64,000 nucleotides of DNA from Actinomadura viridilutea (lineage in GTDB: Bacteria; Actinomycetota; Actinomycetes; Streptosporangiales; Streptosporangiaceae), in assembly GCA_003001795.1 (NCBI GenBank), contig PVNI01000003.1, positions 310,001-374,000 on the forward strand, read 5' to 3'. Both the position numbers and the translations under genes were made by a program. Below are positions 10,278 through 19,865 of the stretch, piece by piece; within the stretch, counting starts at the first letter, position 1, and each line of letters begins with the position of its first letter. The notes under the pieces were generated by a model. The model was not told the DNA's origin, did not search any database, and saw only the letters and a list, made by a program, of their open reading frames with translations.

Positions 10278-10861
10278 CGGCCAGGCCGAATGAAGAGACG
10301 GAACGGCACCGCCATTGCTGGCAGTTGTTGCCGAAACCGGCTTTCCCGCAGGCCGGACGTCATTGGACGACCGCGCTCCGCCCTCGCCACCAGTGCCGAT
10401 CAAGCATCTCCAGTCGGGAAGCCAGGCCAGACGACGGCGGTCGACCCAGCCCTCCCGGCACACGCGCAGACCGTCGGCGGCAACACGGCAAACGATCAGG
10501 GGAAACGATTCTGCGCACGGGCGAGAACCGCCATCGCGGGGCCGCGACCTGACGGGGCGGGATTTCAAGAACACGAGGTAAAACGCCTCCCGCGGCGGAA
10601 GGCGCCCGTCCCCCGCCCGTCAACGCCCGCCCGTGCCGGCGACCCCGGGCTTCGGCCGTCGGCCGCTGCGGCGCCAGACCGCTAGGACGCTAGATCGCTG
10701 GTCAGCGCGTGGCCGTAGGCGGTCGGTGCCGCTTCGGCGGCCTCGGACAGGTCAGCGTCCCCCGGGGGCGGCCAGCGGCGACGCCAGGTCGCGATCTCGT
10801 TCGCCCGGACAAGGCGCCGCGCAATATCGTCTTCGCGACGATTTGAGCCGAGGAGTCGCCG
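10278..10861. other. intergenic; possible reverse-strand gene remnant and a hairpin
   Basis: No complete gene. From about 10857 to 10682 the reverse strand has a coding-like frame ending LTSDLAS and a stop, containing EIATWRRRWPPPGDADLSEA; it has no start of its own and may be the tail of a lost gene. A small hairpin ATCGTC-ttcgc-GACGAT at 10832-10848 lies just before the pnuC ribosome site. No riboswitch could be recognised by eye. Confidence 0.3.
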
Positions 10862-11515
10862 TTGAGCGCGCATGTCCCACTGGGGCCGCTGCTGGAGCCC
10901 GCGTTCCACCTGGGCTCGGTGCCCACCACCTGGGCCGAGCTGCTGGGGTTCGCCACCGGCGCGGTCAACGTCTGGCTGGTCGTCCGCCAGAACATCCTGA
11001 ACTGGCCGATCGGGATCGCCAACGTGGTCCTGCTCGGACTGGTGTTCCTGGACGGCGGCCTGTACGCCGACGCCGGACTGCAGGTCGTCTACGTGGCGCT
11101 GCAGGCGTACGGCTGGTGGATGTGGCTGTACGGCGGGGACGGCCGGGACGCGCTGCCCGTCTCGCGCACGTCCCGCGGCGAGTGGATCGGCCTGCTGGCG
11201 GCCGGGGCGGCGGGCACGGCGCTGCTGGTGTGGATGCTCACCGCCTGGACCGACTCCACCGTCCCCTTCTGGGACGCGCTCACCACCGCGCTGTCGCTCA
11301 TGGCCGTGTACGGGCAGTCGCGCAAGCGGCTGGAGTCGTGGTGGATCTGGATCACCGCCGACCTGGTCTACATCCCGCTGTACTGGTCCAAGGACCTCAA
11401 GCTGACCAGCGCCCTGTACGTGGTGTTCCTGTCGCTGTGCGTGGCGGGGCTGGCGGCGTGGCAGCGCGATTGGCGGGCGACCCGGGCGGCGGGGGCCGCC
11501 GCGAGCGCGGCATGA
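10862..11515 (+). CDS. pnuC: PnuC-type nicotinamide riboside transporter
   Basis: 217-residue membrane protein with about seven hydrophobic segments. PnuC hallmarks are visible: AELLGFATGAVNVWLVVRQN, NWPIGIANVVLLG, YVALQAYGWWMWLYGG and ALSLMAVYGQSRKRLESWWI, followed by DLVYIPLYWSK. PnuC imports nicotinamide riboside down its gradient, driven by phosphorylation inside the cell. The next gene, overlapping by 3 nt, is the matching kinase/adenylyltransferase, which supports the call. TTG 10862 is used as start because GAGGAG lies 7 nt upstream. Confidence 0.9.
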   Translation: MSAHVPLGPLLEPAFHLGSVPTTWAELLGFATGAVNVWLVVRQNILNWPIGIANVVLLGLVFLDGGLYADAGLQVVYVALQAYGWWMWLYGGDGRDALPVSRTSRGEWIGLLAAGAAGTALLVWMLTAWTDSTVPFWDALTTALSLMAVYGQSRKRLESWWIWITADLVYIPLYWSKDLKLTSALYVVFLSLCVAGLAAWQRDWRATRAAGAAASAA

Positions 11516-12612
11516 CCTTCGCGCACGGGCTGGTCGTCGGCAAGTTCTATCCGCCGCACGCCGGCCACCACCATCTGATCGACACCGCGGCGGCCGCGTG
11601 CGCGCGGCTCACCGTGGTCGTGGCCGCGTCGACCGTGGAGAGCATCCCGCTGGCCCTGCGCGTCGCGTGGCTGCGGGAGGCGCATCCGCAGCCGCACGTG
11701 GAGGTCGTTCCGGTGGTGGACGACGTCGAGATCGACTACGGGTCGGACGAGATCTGGCGGCGGCACGTCGAGGCGTTCCGGTCCGGGCTGGCGATGCATC
11801 CGGACGCGCCCCCGGTGGACGCGGTGTTCTCCTCCGAGGCGTACGGGGACGAGCTGGCGCGCCGTTTCGGCGCCGTGCACGTCCCGGTGGACCCGGCGCG
11901 CGAGCGGTTCCCGGTCAGCGGCACCGCCGTCCGCGCGGACCCGGTGGCCGCGTGGCCGTGGCTGGCGCCTCCGGTCCGGGCGTACCTGGCGCGGCGGGTC
12001 GCGGTGGTGGGCGCGGAATCGTCCGGCACGACCACGCTGGCCCGCGCGCTGGCGGCGCACTACGCCGGGCGCGGGGGCGTGTGGGCGGCGACGCGGTGGG
12101 TGCCCGAGTACGGGCGGACCTACTGCGAGGAGAAGCTGGCGGCGGCGCGGCGGGCGACCGGCGACCCGGAGCTGTGGCTGGGCGACCTGACGTGGGAGTC
12201 CGCGGAGTTCACCGAGATCGCCGAACGCCATCTGGCACTGGAGGACGCGGCGGCCCGCGCCGGGTCGCCGCTGCTGGTGTGCGACACCGACGCGTTCGCC
12301 ACCGTGCTGTGGCACGAGCGGTACCTGGGGTCGCCCGCCCCGGACGTCGAGCGGCTGCACGAGCGGCCGCCGCGGCACCACCTGTGGATCCTCACCGACA
12401 CCGCGGGCGTGCCGTTCGAGCAGGACGGCTGGCGCGACGGCGAGCGGATCCGGGAGTGGATGGCGGGCCGGTTCCGCGACGAGCTGAAGCGGCGCGGCCT
12501 GCCGCACGTGGTGGTGACCGGGACGCCCGAGGAGCGCCTGGCCGCCGCCGTCGAGGCCGTGGACGGGCTGCTGGCCGCGGGGTGGTCGTTCGCCCCGCCG
12601 CTCACCGCGTGA
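11512..12612 (+). CDS. NadR-like NMN adenylyltransferase / ribosylnicotinamide kinase
   Basis: 366 residues, two domains. N-terminal nucleotidyltransferase (about 1-160): GKFYPPHAGHHHLI (the HxGH motif) and the ISxxxxR-like FPVSGTAVRADP. C-terminal kinase domain (about 165-360) starting VAVVGAESSGTTTLARALA, with CDTDAFATVLWHERY and a Walker-B-like segment. In NadR of enterobacteria the P-loop reads GxESSGKS; here the lysine position is Thr. The helix-turn-helix domain of E. coli NadR is absent, so this copy is an enzyme only. Coupled to pnuC by ATGA overlap: nicotinamide riboside salvage to NAD. Confidence 0.85.
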   Translation: MTFAHGLVVGKFYPPHAGHHHLIDTAAAACARLTVVVAASTVESIPLALRVAWLREAHPQPHVEVVPVVDDVEIDYGSDEIWRRHVEAFRSGLAMHPDAPPVDAVFSSEAYGDELARRFGAVHVPVDPARERFPVSGTAVRADPVAAWPWLAPPVRAYLARRVAVVGAESSGTTTLARALAAHYAGRGGVWAATRWVPEYGRTYCEEKLAAARRATGDPELWLGDLTWESAEFTEIAERHLALEDAAARAGSPLLVCDTDAFATVLWHERYLGSPAPDVERLHERPPRHHLWILTDTAGVPFEQDGWRDGERIREWMAGRFRDELKRRGLPHVVVTGTPEERLAAAVEAVDGLLAAGWSFAPPLTA

Positions 12613-12628
12613 CGGACGGCGGCCGGAT

Positions 12629-12686
12629 GTTGGCGCTATCACCGGTTTTCCCAGGGGTATTGACAGGCCGTCCCGTTAGCGCAAAC
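12629..12686 (+). promoter_or_regulatory. LacI-type operators and promoter before the sugar regulator
   Basis: TTGACA at 12660-12665 is a consensus -35. GTTAGCGCAAAC at 12675-12686 lies in the spacer/-10 zone, and a second GTTGGCGCTATC-like site lies at 12629-12642 upstream. Both have the central GCGC of LacI-family operators and match the site at 13814. This points to autoregulation. Confidence 0.6.
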
Positions 12687-12718
12687 ATCGGGACACCCCC
12701 GGACGTGAAGGAGGTCAC

Positions 12719-13765
12719 GTGACCGCCGACACACCCCCGTCCTCCCGGCCCCGCGCCGCGGTGATGGAGGACGTCGCCGCCCTCGCGGGCGTGTCGGCCA
12801 TGACCGTGTCGCGGGTCCTCAACTCCCCCGAGAAGGTGCGTCCGCAGACCCGCGCCAAGGTGCTCGCGGCCATGCGGGAGCTGGACTACCGGCCCAACTC
12901 CGCCGCGCGGGTGCTGGCCACCGGACGGTCCGGGGTGCTGGGGGTGGTCAGCTTCGACACCACCCTGTACGGCCCGGCGTCCATGCTCTACAGCATCGAG
13001 CGGGCCGCCCGCGCCGCCGACTACGCGATCAGCATCGCCAGTCTGAGCACGCTGAGCCCGCGCGCCATCGCCGACGGCGTGGACCGGCTGCGCGCGCAGT
13101 CGGTGGACGGCGTCGTGATCATCGCCCCGCACCAGTCGGCGGCCGAGGGGCTGCGGCGGCTCCCCCCGGACTTCCCGGTGGTCGTGGTGGGCGTGGGCGA
13201 CGACGTGCCGGCGCCGGTGGCGGTCGTCGACCACCGGGCGGGCGCGGTGCGCGTCGTACGGCACCTGCTCAGCCTCGGCCACGAGACGGTGTGGCACATC
13301 GCCGGGCCGTCCGACTGGATCGACGCCAGCGCCCGCGTCGACGGCTGGCGCGCGACCCTGGAGGAGCACGGCCGGGAGGTGCCCGAGCCGCTCGGCGGCG
13401 ACTGGAGCGCCCGGTCCGGGTACGAGCAGGGCCGCCGCCTGGCCGCCGACCCGGCCGTGACCGCGGTGTTCGCCGCCAACGACCCCATGGCGCTGGGCCT
13501 GCTGCGCGCGCTGCGCGAGGCGGGCCGGCGCGTCCCCGAGGAGGTGAGCGTGGTGGGCTTCGACGACGTGCCCGAGGCCCCCTACTTCGCACCCCCGCTG
13601 ACCAGCGTCCGCCAGCCGTTCGCCGAGGTGGGCCGGCACGCGTTCCAACTGCTGCTGGAGCGCATCGGCGGCGCCCCGCCGCCGGACGGCAAGGGCCACC
13701 CGCGCCGGACCGTGGAGCCCGAGCTGGTGGTCCGGGAGAGCACCGCCGCGCCGCCGGGGCGCTGA
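12719..13765 (+). CDS. LacI-family transcriptional regulator
   Basis: 348 residues. Helix-turn-helix about 16-60: MEDVAALAGVSAMTVSRVLN followed by the hinge helix YRPNSAARVLATGRS. Periplasmic-binding-like effector domain about 72-335 with FAANDPMALGLLRALREAG and VSVVGFDDVPEAPYFAPPLTSVRQP, the classic LacI C-terminal block. GTG 12719 lies 4 nt after GAAGGAGGT. It opens the sugar-acid locus (dehydratase, dehydrogenase, ABC importer), and identical GTTAGCG-type sites stand before it and before the dehydratase, so it is very probably the local repressor responding to an aldose or its acid. Confidence 0.9.
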   Translation: MTADTPPSSRPRAAVMEDVAALAGVSAMTVSRVLNSPEKVRPQTRAKVLAAMRELDYRPNSAARVLATGRSGVLGVVSFDTTLYGPASMLYSIERAARAADYAISIASLSTLSPRAIADGVDRLRAQSVDGVVIIAPHQSAAEGLRRLPPDFPVVVVGVGDDVPAPVAVVDHRAGAVRVVRHLLSLGHETVWHIAGPSDWIDASARVDGWRATLEEHGREVPEPLGGDWSARSGYEQGRRLAADPAVTAVFAANDPMALGLLRALREAGRRVPEEVSVVGFDDVPEAPYFAPPLTSVRQPFAEVGRHAFQLLLERIGGAPPPDGKGHPRRTVEPELVVRESTAAPPGR

Positions 13766-13813
13766 AGCGCCACCCCTGGACATCGTGAGAGGGAGACCGA
13801 TGCCGCCGTTGAT

Positions 13814-13825
13814 GTTAGCGCTACC
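13814..13825. promoter_or_regulatory. LacI-type operator before the dehydratase
   Basis: GTTAGCGCTACC with the perfect core TAGCGCTA (13816-13823), 48 bp upstream of the dehydratase start, matching the sites at 12629 and 12675. TTGACC follows at 13838-13843 but no -10 is clear. Confidence 0.6.
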
Positions 13826-13872
13826 ACCAGCAAGCGATTGACCGGGTACCCACCGCGAGACAGGAAGCAGCC

Positions 13873-15042
13873 GTGCGCATCACCAAGATCGGGACCCATG
13901 TCGTGGGCACCCCGTGGCGGAACCTGACCTTCGTGACCGTCCACACCGACGAGGGCCTGACCGGCGTCGGCGAGACCCGCATGCTCGGCCACACCGACGC
14001 ACTCCTGGGCTACCTGGCCGAGGCCGAGCGGCGGCACATCGTCGGCTCCGACCCGTTCGACGTCGAGGACCTCGTCCAGCGGATGAAGTACGGCGACTAC
14101 GGCCGGGCCGGCGAGATCGTGATGTCCGGCATCGCGTGCGTCGAGACGGCGTGCTGGGACATCGTCGGCAAGGCCCTCGGCCAGCCGGTGTGGCGGCTGC
14201 TGGGCGGCAAGGTCCGCGACCGCGTCAAGGCGTACGCCAACGGCTGGTACACCGTGGCCCGCACGCCCGACGACTTCCACGCCGCCGCCAAGAAGGTCGT
14301 CGAACGCGGCTACCGGGCGCTCAAGCTCGACCCGTTCGGCGCGGGCCGCCTGGAGCTCGACCACGAGGAGACGATGCGGTCGATCGCGCTGGTGGAGGCG
14401 GTGCGCGACGCCATCGGCCCCGAGTGCGAGCTGCTGGTGGAGATGCACGGCCGCTTCTCCCCCGCGACCGCGATCCGGGTGGCCGAGCTGCTGGAGCCGT
14501 ACGCGCCGGGCTGGCTGGAGGAGCCCGTCCCGCCGGAGAACCTCAAGGCGCTGGCCAAGGTGTCGGCGCGCACGCGCCTGCCGATCGCCACCGGCGAGCG
14601 CGTCCACGACCGGTTCGAGTTCCGCGAGCTGTTCGAGCTGCAGGCGGCCGACATCGTGCAGCCGGACGTGGGGCACTTCGGCGGCATCGCCGAGGTCCGC
14701 AAGCTCGCCGCCACCGCCGAGACGCACTACGTGCAGGTCGCCCCGCACAACGTGGGCGGCCCGGTGCTCACCGCGGCCACCCTGCACCTGGGCGTCTGCG
14801 TGCCCAACTTCAAGATCTTGGAGCACTTCAACGACTTCGCCGACGCCCCGATCAAGAAGGTCGCGCGCGGCCTGCCCGAGGTCGTCGACGGGTACTTCGC
14901 CGTCCCCGAGGCGCCCGGCCTGGGCGTCGAGCTGGACCTGGACGCGGTGGCCGAGTTCCCCCGCCGGGACGTCGACTTCGACCTGTTCGCCGAGGACTGG
15001 CACCTGCGCGAGGGCACCGGCCCGCGGAGGAACCGCCGATGA
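13873..15042 (+). CDS. sugar-acid dehydratase, mandelate racemase/enolase superfamily (galactonate dehydratase type)
   Basis: 389 residues. Enolase-superfamily N-terminal cap (MRITKIGTHVVGTPWRNL..) and barrel. Visible metal and catalytic positions: LLVEMHGRF (first acidic ligand), LEEPVPPEN (second), ATGERVHDRFEF (third), QPDVGHFGG, and the HN of QVAPHNVGGP typical of galactonate/gluconate-type dehydratases. It would dehydrate an aldonate to a 2-keto-3-deoxy sugar acid. Adjacent zinc dehydrogenase, mutarotase and SMP-30 lactonase fit an oxidative aldose pathway. GTG 13873 has GGAAG upstream. Exact sugar unknown: galactonate, arabinonate, xylonate and fuconate enzymes all look like this. Confidence 0.85.
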   Translation: MRITKIGTHVVGTPWRNLTFVTVHTDEGLTGVGETRMLGHTDALLGYLAEAERRHIVGSDPFDVEDLVQRMKYGDYGRAGEIVMSGIACVETACWDIVGKALGQPVWRLLGGKVRDRVKAYANGWYTVARTPDDFHAAAKKVVERGYRALKLDPFGAGRLELDHEETMRSIALVEAVRDAIGPECELLVEMHGRFSPATAIRVAELLEPYAPGWLEEPVPPENLKALAKVSARTRLPIATGERVHDRFEFRELFELQAADIVQPDVGHFGGIAEVRKLAATAETHYVQVAPHNVGGPVLTAATLHLGVCVPNFKILEHFNDFADAPIKKVARGLPEVVDGYFAVPEAPGLGVELDLDAVAEFPRRDVDFDLFAEDWHLREGTGPRRNRR

Positions 15043-16049
15043 GCAGGTCCCTGGTGGTCGACGAGCCGGGCCGGTCGCGCCTGCTCGTGGACGACGCCCC
15101 GGTGCCCGGCCCGGGGGAGGCGCTGGTGCGGGTGGCCGCCGCCGGGCTGTGCGGCAGCGACCGGGAGCTGTTCGACGGCGCCCGCCCGCCCGGCTTCTGC
15201 GCCTACCCGATCGTCCCGGGCCACGAGTGGTCCGGCACGGTCGCCGCGGTCGGCCCGGAGGTGGACGCGTCGCTGATCGGCGCCCGCGTCGTCGGCGAGG
15301 GGTTCCGCGGCTGCATGGTGTGCGGGCCGTGCCGCAACGGCGCGCCCAACCTGTGCGCGGCCGGGTACGACGAGACGGGCTTCACCCGGCCGGGCGCGTT
15401 CGCCGACCACCTGGTGGTGCCCGCGCGGCTGCTGCACGTGCTGGCGCCCGACGCCGACCTGCGCGCCGCGGCGCTGCTGGAACCCGCCGCGGTGATCGCC
15501 GCGGCGGTGCGGCACGCGGCGCTGCGGCCCGGCGAGACCGCCGCCGTGGTCGGCGCGGGCACGCTCGGCCTGCTCGCCGTGCAGCTGCTGTCGGCGTCGT
15601 CGCCGTCCGCGCTGGCGGCGGTCGACCCGCGCGCCGAACGCGGCGGGCCCGCGCTGTCGGCGGGCGCCACCGTCTTCTACCGGCCGGGCGAGGCCGCCGA
15701 GGAGTCCTACGACGTGGTGCTGGAGACGGCCGGCGCGCCCGGCACCGCGCGCGCCGCGGTGGCGCTGGCGCGGCGCGGCGGACGCGTGGTGGTCACCGGC
15801 ATCCCCGGCGACCCGTCCGACGCCGTGCCGACCGCGCTGCTGGTGACCCGCGCCCTCACCGTGCACACGGTGTTCGGCGCGGGCCCGGCCGACTGGGCGT
15901 ACGCGGTGCGCGCCTTCGACGCCGGCGTGCTGCGCCCCGCGGACCTGATCACCCACGAGCTGCCGCTGGCCGACTTCGAGAAGGCGCTGCGGCTGAGCGC
16001 GTCGCCCGGCGCGGGCAAGGTCCTGCTCCGCCCCGACCTCGACCGATGA
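15039..16049 (+). CDS. zinc-dependent medium-chain sugar/alcohol dehydrogenase
   Basis: 336 residues, MDR family. Catalytic zinc site: Cys in GLCGSDRELF and His-Glu in PGHEWSG. Structural zinc lobe: four Cys in CMVCGPCRNGAPNLC. Rossmann NAD(P) site VVGAGTLGLLAVQL. The C-terminal block ITHELPLADFEKALRL is typical of threonine/sorbitol/galactitol-type dehydrogenases. Overlaps the dehydratase stop and has GGAGG 9 nt upstream. In this operon it may oxidise the aldose to the lactone, or a 2-keto-3-deoxy intermediate; sequence alone does not decide. Confidence 0.85.
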   Translation: MSRSLVVDEPGRSRLLVDDAPVPGPGEALVRVAAAGLCGSDRELFDGARPPGFCAYPIVPGHEWSGTVAAVGPEVDASLIGARVVGEGFRGCMVCGPCRNGAPNLCAAGYDETGFTRPGAFADHLVVPARLLHVLAPDADLRAAALLEPAAVIAAAVRHAALRPGETAAVVGAGTLGLLAVQLLSASSPSALAAVDPRAERGGPALSAGATVFYRPGEAAEESYDVVLETAGAPGTARAAVALARRGGRVVVTGIPGDPSDAVPTALLVTRALTVHTVFGAGPADWAYAVRAFDAGVLRPADLITHELPLADFEKALRLSASPGAGKVLLRPDLDR

Positions 16050-16071
16050 CGTCCCCGGAGGTGACCTGACG

Positions 16072-17055
16072 ATGGACGGACCCGACGCCGCCCGCCCGCG
16101 GCCGCCCGGCGAGCACGCGCTGCGCGAGCTGGGCTTCCCCGCCCGCCCCGAGACCGCGCCGGGGTCGTCCCGCGCCTTCCCCGACGGCGGCGCGTGGCGC
16201 ACCGAGCTGCCGTCCTGCGAGGGCCCGGCAGTGCTGGAGGCGGTGCTGGACGAGAGCGAGCGGCTGGACGTGCCGCTGCACCGCATCAGCCAGGGCTCGG
16301 GCGTGTGGATGCTCACCGACGCCGAGATCTCCGAGATGGTCGCCGCCTGCCGGGGGCGGAACGTCGAGCTGTGCCTGTTCCTCGGCCCGCGCGGCTCGTG
16401 GGAGCCGGGCGGCGGGTCCCGCACGTACCCGACGGCGGGGCCGCGCGCCCGCGGCCGCGACCAGCTCGCCCAGTGCGTGGAGGAGGCCGAACGGGCCGTC
16501 GCGCTCGGCGTCCCGTCGCTGCTGGTCGCCGACGAGGGCGTGCTGTGGACGCTGCACCGCCTGCGCGCCGCCGGGCGGCTGCCCGCCGACGTCACGTTCA
16601 AGGTGTCGGCGCTGGTCGGGCCGGTCAACCCGGCGTCGTTCCAGGTGTGGGAGCACCTGGGCGCCGATTCGATCAACGTGCCCAGCGACCTGACGCTCGC
16701 GCAGATCGCCGAGATCCGGGCGGTCAGCGCCGCGCCCATGGACTTCTACGTCGAGGCGCCCGACGACCTCGGCGGCTTCGTCCGCATCTACGACGCGGCG
16801 GAGCTGATCCGCTGCGGCGCCCCCATCTACCTGAAGTTCGGGCTGCGCAACGCCGCCCCCCTCTACCCGGTCGGCCGCCACCTGCGGCAGGCGGCGGTGG
16901 ACAGCGGACGCGAGCGGGTGCGGCGCGGCCGCCTGATCCTCGACACGCTGGCGCGGCTCGGCGCCGACGGCGGGATGTCGCCCCTCGGCTCCCGGGATCC
17001 GGGGCCGCTGGCGCGCTTCCCCGTCGCCGGCGCGGCCGCCGCGTCCCCCACCTGA
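16072..17055 (+). CDS. TIM-barrel protein of unknown function, weakly U32-like
   Basis: 327 residues, soluble. Pattern of alternating strands and helices with [14 protein letters not shown] ([19 protein letters not shown]), [43 protein letters not shown], and the late [23 protein letters not shown] and [17 protein letters not shown] segments, which suggest a (beta/alpha)8 barrel. It recalls proteins labelled U32 peptidase-like that occur in actinobacterial sugar operons, but the U32 cysteine cluster is not seen. No Schiff-base lysine can be assigned with confidence. Sits between dehydrogenase and importer genes, where a 2-keto-3-deoxy-acid aldolase would be expected; that role is only a guess. 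Confidence 0.5.
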   Translation: MDGPDAARPRPPGEHALRELGFPARPETAPGSSRAFPDGGAWRTELPSCEGPAVLEAVLDESERLDVPLHRISQGSGVWMLTDAEISEMVAACRGRNVELCLFLGPRGSWEPGGGSRTYPTAGPRARGRDQLAQCVEEAERAVALGVPSLLVADEGVLWTLHRLRAAGRLPADVTFKVSALVGPVNPASFQVWEHLGADSINVPSDLTLAQIAEIRAVSAAPMDFYVEAPDDLGGFVRIYDAAELIRCGAPIYLKFGLRNAAPLYPVGRHLRQAAVDSGRERVRRGRLILDTLARLGADGGMSPLGSRDPGPLARFPVAGAAAASPT

Positions 17056-17146
17056 GACCTGCAAATCCCTCGCCCCCCGCCCCGAGCGCCGACCCCGCGA
17101 GCGCATCCGGCGCGCGCGGGCGGACCCACCCCCGGGAGGAGAAACC

Positions 17147-18280
17147 ATGAGAATCGGGCGCATCGCCACGGTCCTCTCCGCCGTCGCCCTGACCGCGTCG
17201 CTGGCCGCCTGCGGGTCCAGCGAGAAGACGATCGACAAGGAGGCCCGGGAGGCCGCCGGCAAGGGCGCGCTCATCGGCGTGACCATGCCGACCCGCTCGT
17301 CGGAGCGGTGGATCTCCGACGGCGACAACCTCAAGGCCGGGCTGGAGAAGCTCGGCTACAAGGTCGACCTGCAGTACGCCGAGAACGACATCCCCACGCA
17401 GGTCAACCAGCTGGAGAACCAGATCACCAAGGGCGCCCGGCTGCTCATCGTCGCGTCCATCGACGGGACCACGCTGACCACCCAGCTGCAGCGGGCCGCC
17501 GACAACGGCATCAAGGTGATCGCCTACGACCGGCTCATCCGCAACAGCCCCAACGTCGACTACTACGCCACGTTCGACAACTTCAAGGTCGGCGTGCAGC
17601 AGGCGACCTCGCTGCTGATCGGCCTGAAGGTCAAGAACCCCGACGGGTCGGAGGGGCCGGCCAAGGGCCCGTTCAACATCGAGCTGTTCGCCGGGTCGCC
17701 CGACGACAACAACGCCACGTTCTTCTACAACGGCGCGATGTCGGTGCTGAAGCCGTACATCGACCGGGGCGTGCTGAAGGTCAAGAGCGGACAGACCGAC
17801 TTCAAGACCATCGCGATCCTGCGCTGGGACCCCGCCACCGCGCAGAAGCGCATGGAGGACCTGCTGACCAACACCTACCGCGACGGCTCGAAGGTGCACG
17901 GCGTGCTGTCGCCGTACGACGGGCTGTCCATCGGCATCCTGTCGGCGCTCAAGAGCAACGGCTACGGCACCGCCGGCCAGCCGTACCCGATCGTGACCGG
18001 GCAGGACGCCGAGGTGGCCTCGATCAAGTCGATCCTGGGCGGCGAGCAGTACTCCACCATCTTCAAGGACACCCGCAAGCTGGCGGAGACGACCGTCCAG
18101 ATGGCCGACACCGTGCTCAAGGGCGGCAAGCCGACGGTGAACAACACCAAGGACTACGACAACGGCGTCAAGGTCGTGCCGTCCCAGCTGCTGGAGCCGG
18201 TCATCGTCACCAAGGACAACGTGAAGACGGCGCTGGTCGACACCGGCTACTACACCGCGGACAAGATCGGCCTGAAGTGA
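17147..18280 (+). CDS. chvE: sugar ABC transporter substrate-binding lipoprotein (ChvE type)
   Basis: 377 residues. Lipoprotein signal peptide with lipobox LAAC (Cys at about residue 22). Periplasmic-binding-protein type 1 fold: [89 protein letters not shown], and [14 protein letters not shown]. These match ChvE/XylF-class binders of pyranose aldoses (galactose, arabinose, xylose, glucose). Strong GGAGG before ATG 17147. Followed by its ATPase and permease. Confidence 0.9.
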   Translation: MRIGRIATVLSAVALTASLAACGSSEKTIDKEAREAAGKGALIGVTMPTRSSERWISDGDNLKAGLEKLGYKVDLQYAENDIPTQVNQLENQITKGARLLIVASIDGTTLTTQLQRAADNGIKVIAYDRLIRNSPNVDYYATFDNFKVGVQQATSLLIGLKVKNPDGSEGPAKGPFNIELFAGSPDDNNATFFYNGAMSVLKPYIDRGVLKVKSGQTDFKTIAILRWDPATAQKRMEDLLTNTYRDGSKVHGVLSPYDGLSIGILSALKSNGYGTAGQPYPIVTGQDAEVASIKSILGGEQYSTIFKDTRKLAETTVQMADTVLKGGKPTVNNTKDYDNGVKVVPSQLLEPVIVTKDNVKTALVDTGYYTADKIGLK

Positions 18281-18305
18281 CCGGCGCGACCGAAGGACCC
18301 GGGTC

Positions 18306-19865
18306 ATGACCGACGACATCCTCCGGATGCACGGCATCACCAAGACCTTCCCCGGCGTCACCGCCCTCGCCGACGTCGACCTGACGGTGCGGCGCGGCGC
18401 GATCCACGCGATCTGCGGGGAGAACGGCGCGGGCAAGTCCACGCTGATGAAGGTGCTGTCCGGGGTGTACCCGCACGGCTCGTACGACGGGGAGATCGTC
18501 TTCGACGGCGAGCCGTGCCGGTTCGCGAGCATCCGCGACAGCGAGGCCCGCGGCATCGTCATCATCCACCAGGAGCTGGCGCTGTGCCCGCAGCTGTCGA
18601 TCGCCGAGAACATCTTCCTCGGCAACGAGCGCGCCCGGCGGCGGGGGCTGCTCGGCGGCCTCATCGACTGGAACCGCACCAACCACGAGGCCGCCGCGCT
18701 GCTGGAGCGGGTGGGGCTGCCGGAGAGCCCGGTCACCCCGGTCGCCGACCTCGGCGTGGGCAAGCAGCAGCTCGTCGAGATCGCCAAGGCGCTGGCCAAG
18801 CGGGTGCGGCTGCTGATCCTGGACGAGCCCACGGCCGCGCTCAACGACGAGGACTCCGCGCACCTGCTGGACCTGGTGCGCGGCCTGCGCGACGACGGCA
18901 TCACCTGCGTGATCATCTCGCACAAGCTCAACGAGGTGCTGGCGATCGCCGACTCGATCAGCATCCTGCGCGACGGCCGGATGATCGAGACGCTGGACGC
19001 CGCCGCCGACGACGTCACCGAGGACCGCATCATCACCGGGATGGTGGGCCGCGACCTGGAGCACCGCTACCCGCCGCGGACGCCGCACATCGGCGAGGAG
19101 GTGCTGCGGATCGAGGACTGGACCGTGCACAGCCCCTCCCAGCACGACCGCAAGGTGGTGGACGGGGCGTCCCTCACGCTGCGCCGCGGCGAGATCGTCG
19201 GGCTGGCCGGGCTCATGGGCGCGGGCCGCACCGAGCTGGCGATGAGCGTGTTCGGCCGCTCGTACGGGGTGGGCGTCTCCGGGCGCGTCCTCAAGGACGG
19301 GAAGCCGATCGACGTGCGGACCGTGCGGGACGCCATCGCGCACGGCATCGCCTACGCCACCGAGGACCGCAAACGCTACGGCCTCAACCTGATCGAGGAC
19401 ATCAAGCGGAACGTCTCGGCCGCGGGGCTGTCCCGGCTGGCCCGCCGCGGATGGGTGGACGGCAACGAGGAGTACCGGGTCGCCGACGGGTTCCGCACGC
19501 GCATGAACATCAAAGCGCCCGACGTCAGTGCGGTCACCGGGCAGCTCAGCGGCGGCAACCAGCAGAAGGTCGTGCTGTCCAAGTGGATCTTCACCGATCC
19601 GGACGTGCTGATCCTGGACGAGCCCACCCGCGGCATCGACGTGGGCGCCAAGTACGAGATCTACTCGATCATCAACGGGCTGGCCGCGGAGGGCAAGGCG
19701 ATCCTGCTGATCTCCTCCGAGCTGCCGGAGCTGCTCGGCATGTGCGACCGCATCTACACCATGGCGGCAGGCCGGATCACCGGCGAGGTGCCCCGCGCGG
19801 AGGCCACCCAGGAACGCCTCATGTACCTGATGACGATGGACAAGGAACAGGAGAAGGTCCCATGA
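18306..19865 (+). CDS. gguA: sugar ABC transporter ATP-binding protein (GguA/XylG type)
   Basis: 519 residues, two tandem ABC domains as in CUT2 importers. Domain 1 (about 5-240): Walker [10 protein letters not shown], signature-like [15 protein letters not shown], Walker [12 protein letters not shown]. Domain 2 (about 260-510): degenerate Walker [11 protein letters not shown], signature [14 protein letters not shown], Walker [15 protein letters not shown]. Loss of the lysine in the second P-loop is normal for this family. Overlaps the permease start by 4 nt. Confidence 0.93.
   Translation: MTDDILRMHGITKTFPGVTALADVDLTVRRGAIHAICGENGAGKSTLMKVLSGVYPHGSYDGEIVFDGEPCRFASIRDSEARGIVIIHQELALCPQLSIAENIFLGNERARRRGLLGGLIDWNRTNHEAAALLERVGLPESPVTPVADLGVGKQQLVEIAKALAKRVRLLILDEPTAALNDEDSAHLLDLVRGLRDDGITCVIISHKLNEVLAIADSISILRDGRMIETLDAAADDVTEDRIITGMVGRDLEHRYPPRTPHIGEEVLRIEDWTVHSPSQHDRKVVDGASLTLRRGEIVGLAGLMGAGRTELAMSVFGRSYGVGVSGRVLKDGKPIDVRTVRDAIAHGIAYATEDRKRYGLNLIEDIKRNVSAAGLSRLARRGWVDGNEEYRVADGFRTRMNIKAPDVSAVTGQLSGGNQQKVVLSKWIFTDPDVLILDEPTRGIDVGAKYEIYSIINGLAAEGKAILLISSELPELLGMCDRIYTMAAGRITGEVPRAEATQERLMYLMTMDKEQEKVP

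Noticed and set aside
10560..10861. Riboswitch upstream of pnuC
   Set aside because: Only a short hairpin is visible; no recognised NAD- or other ligand-binding architecture by eye. A covariance-model search would be decisive.
10682..10909. 75-codon reverse ORF before and into pnuC
   Set aside because: C-terminal part looks coding but its only start lies inside pnuC; noted as possible remnant only.
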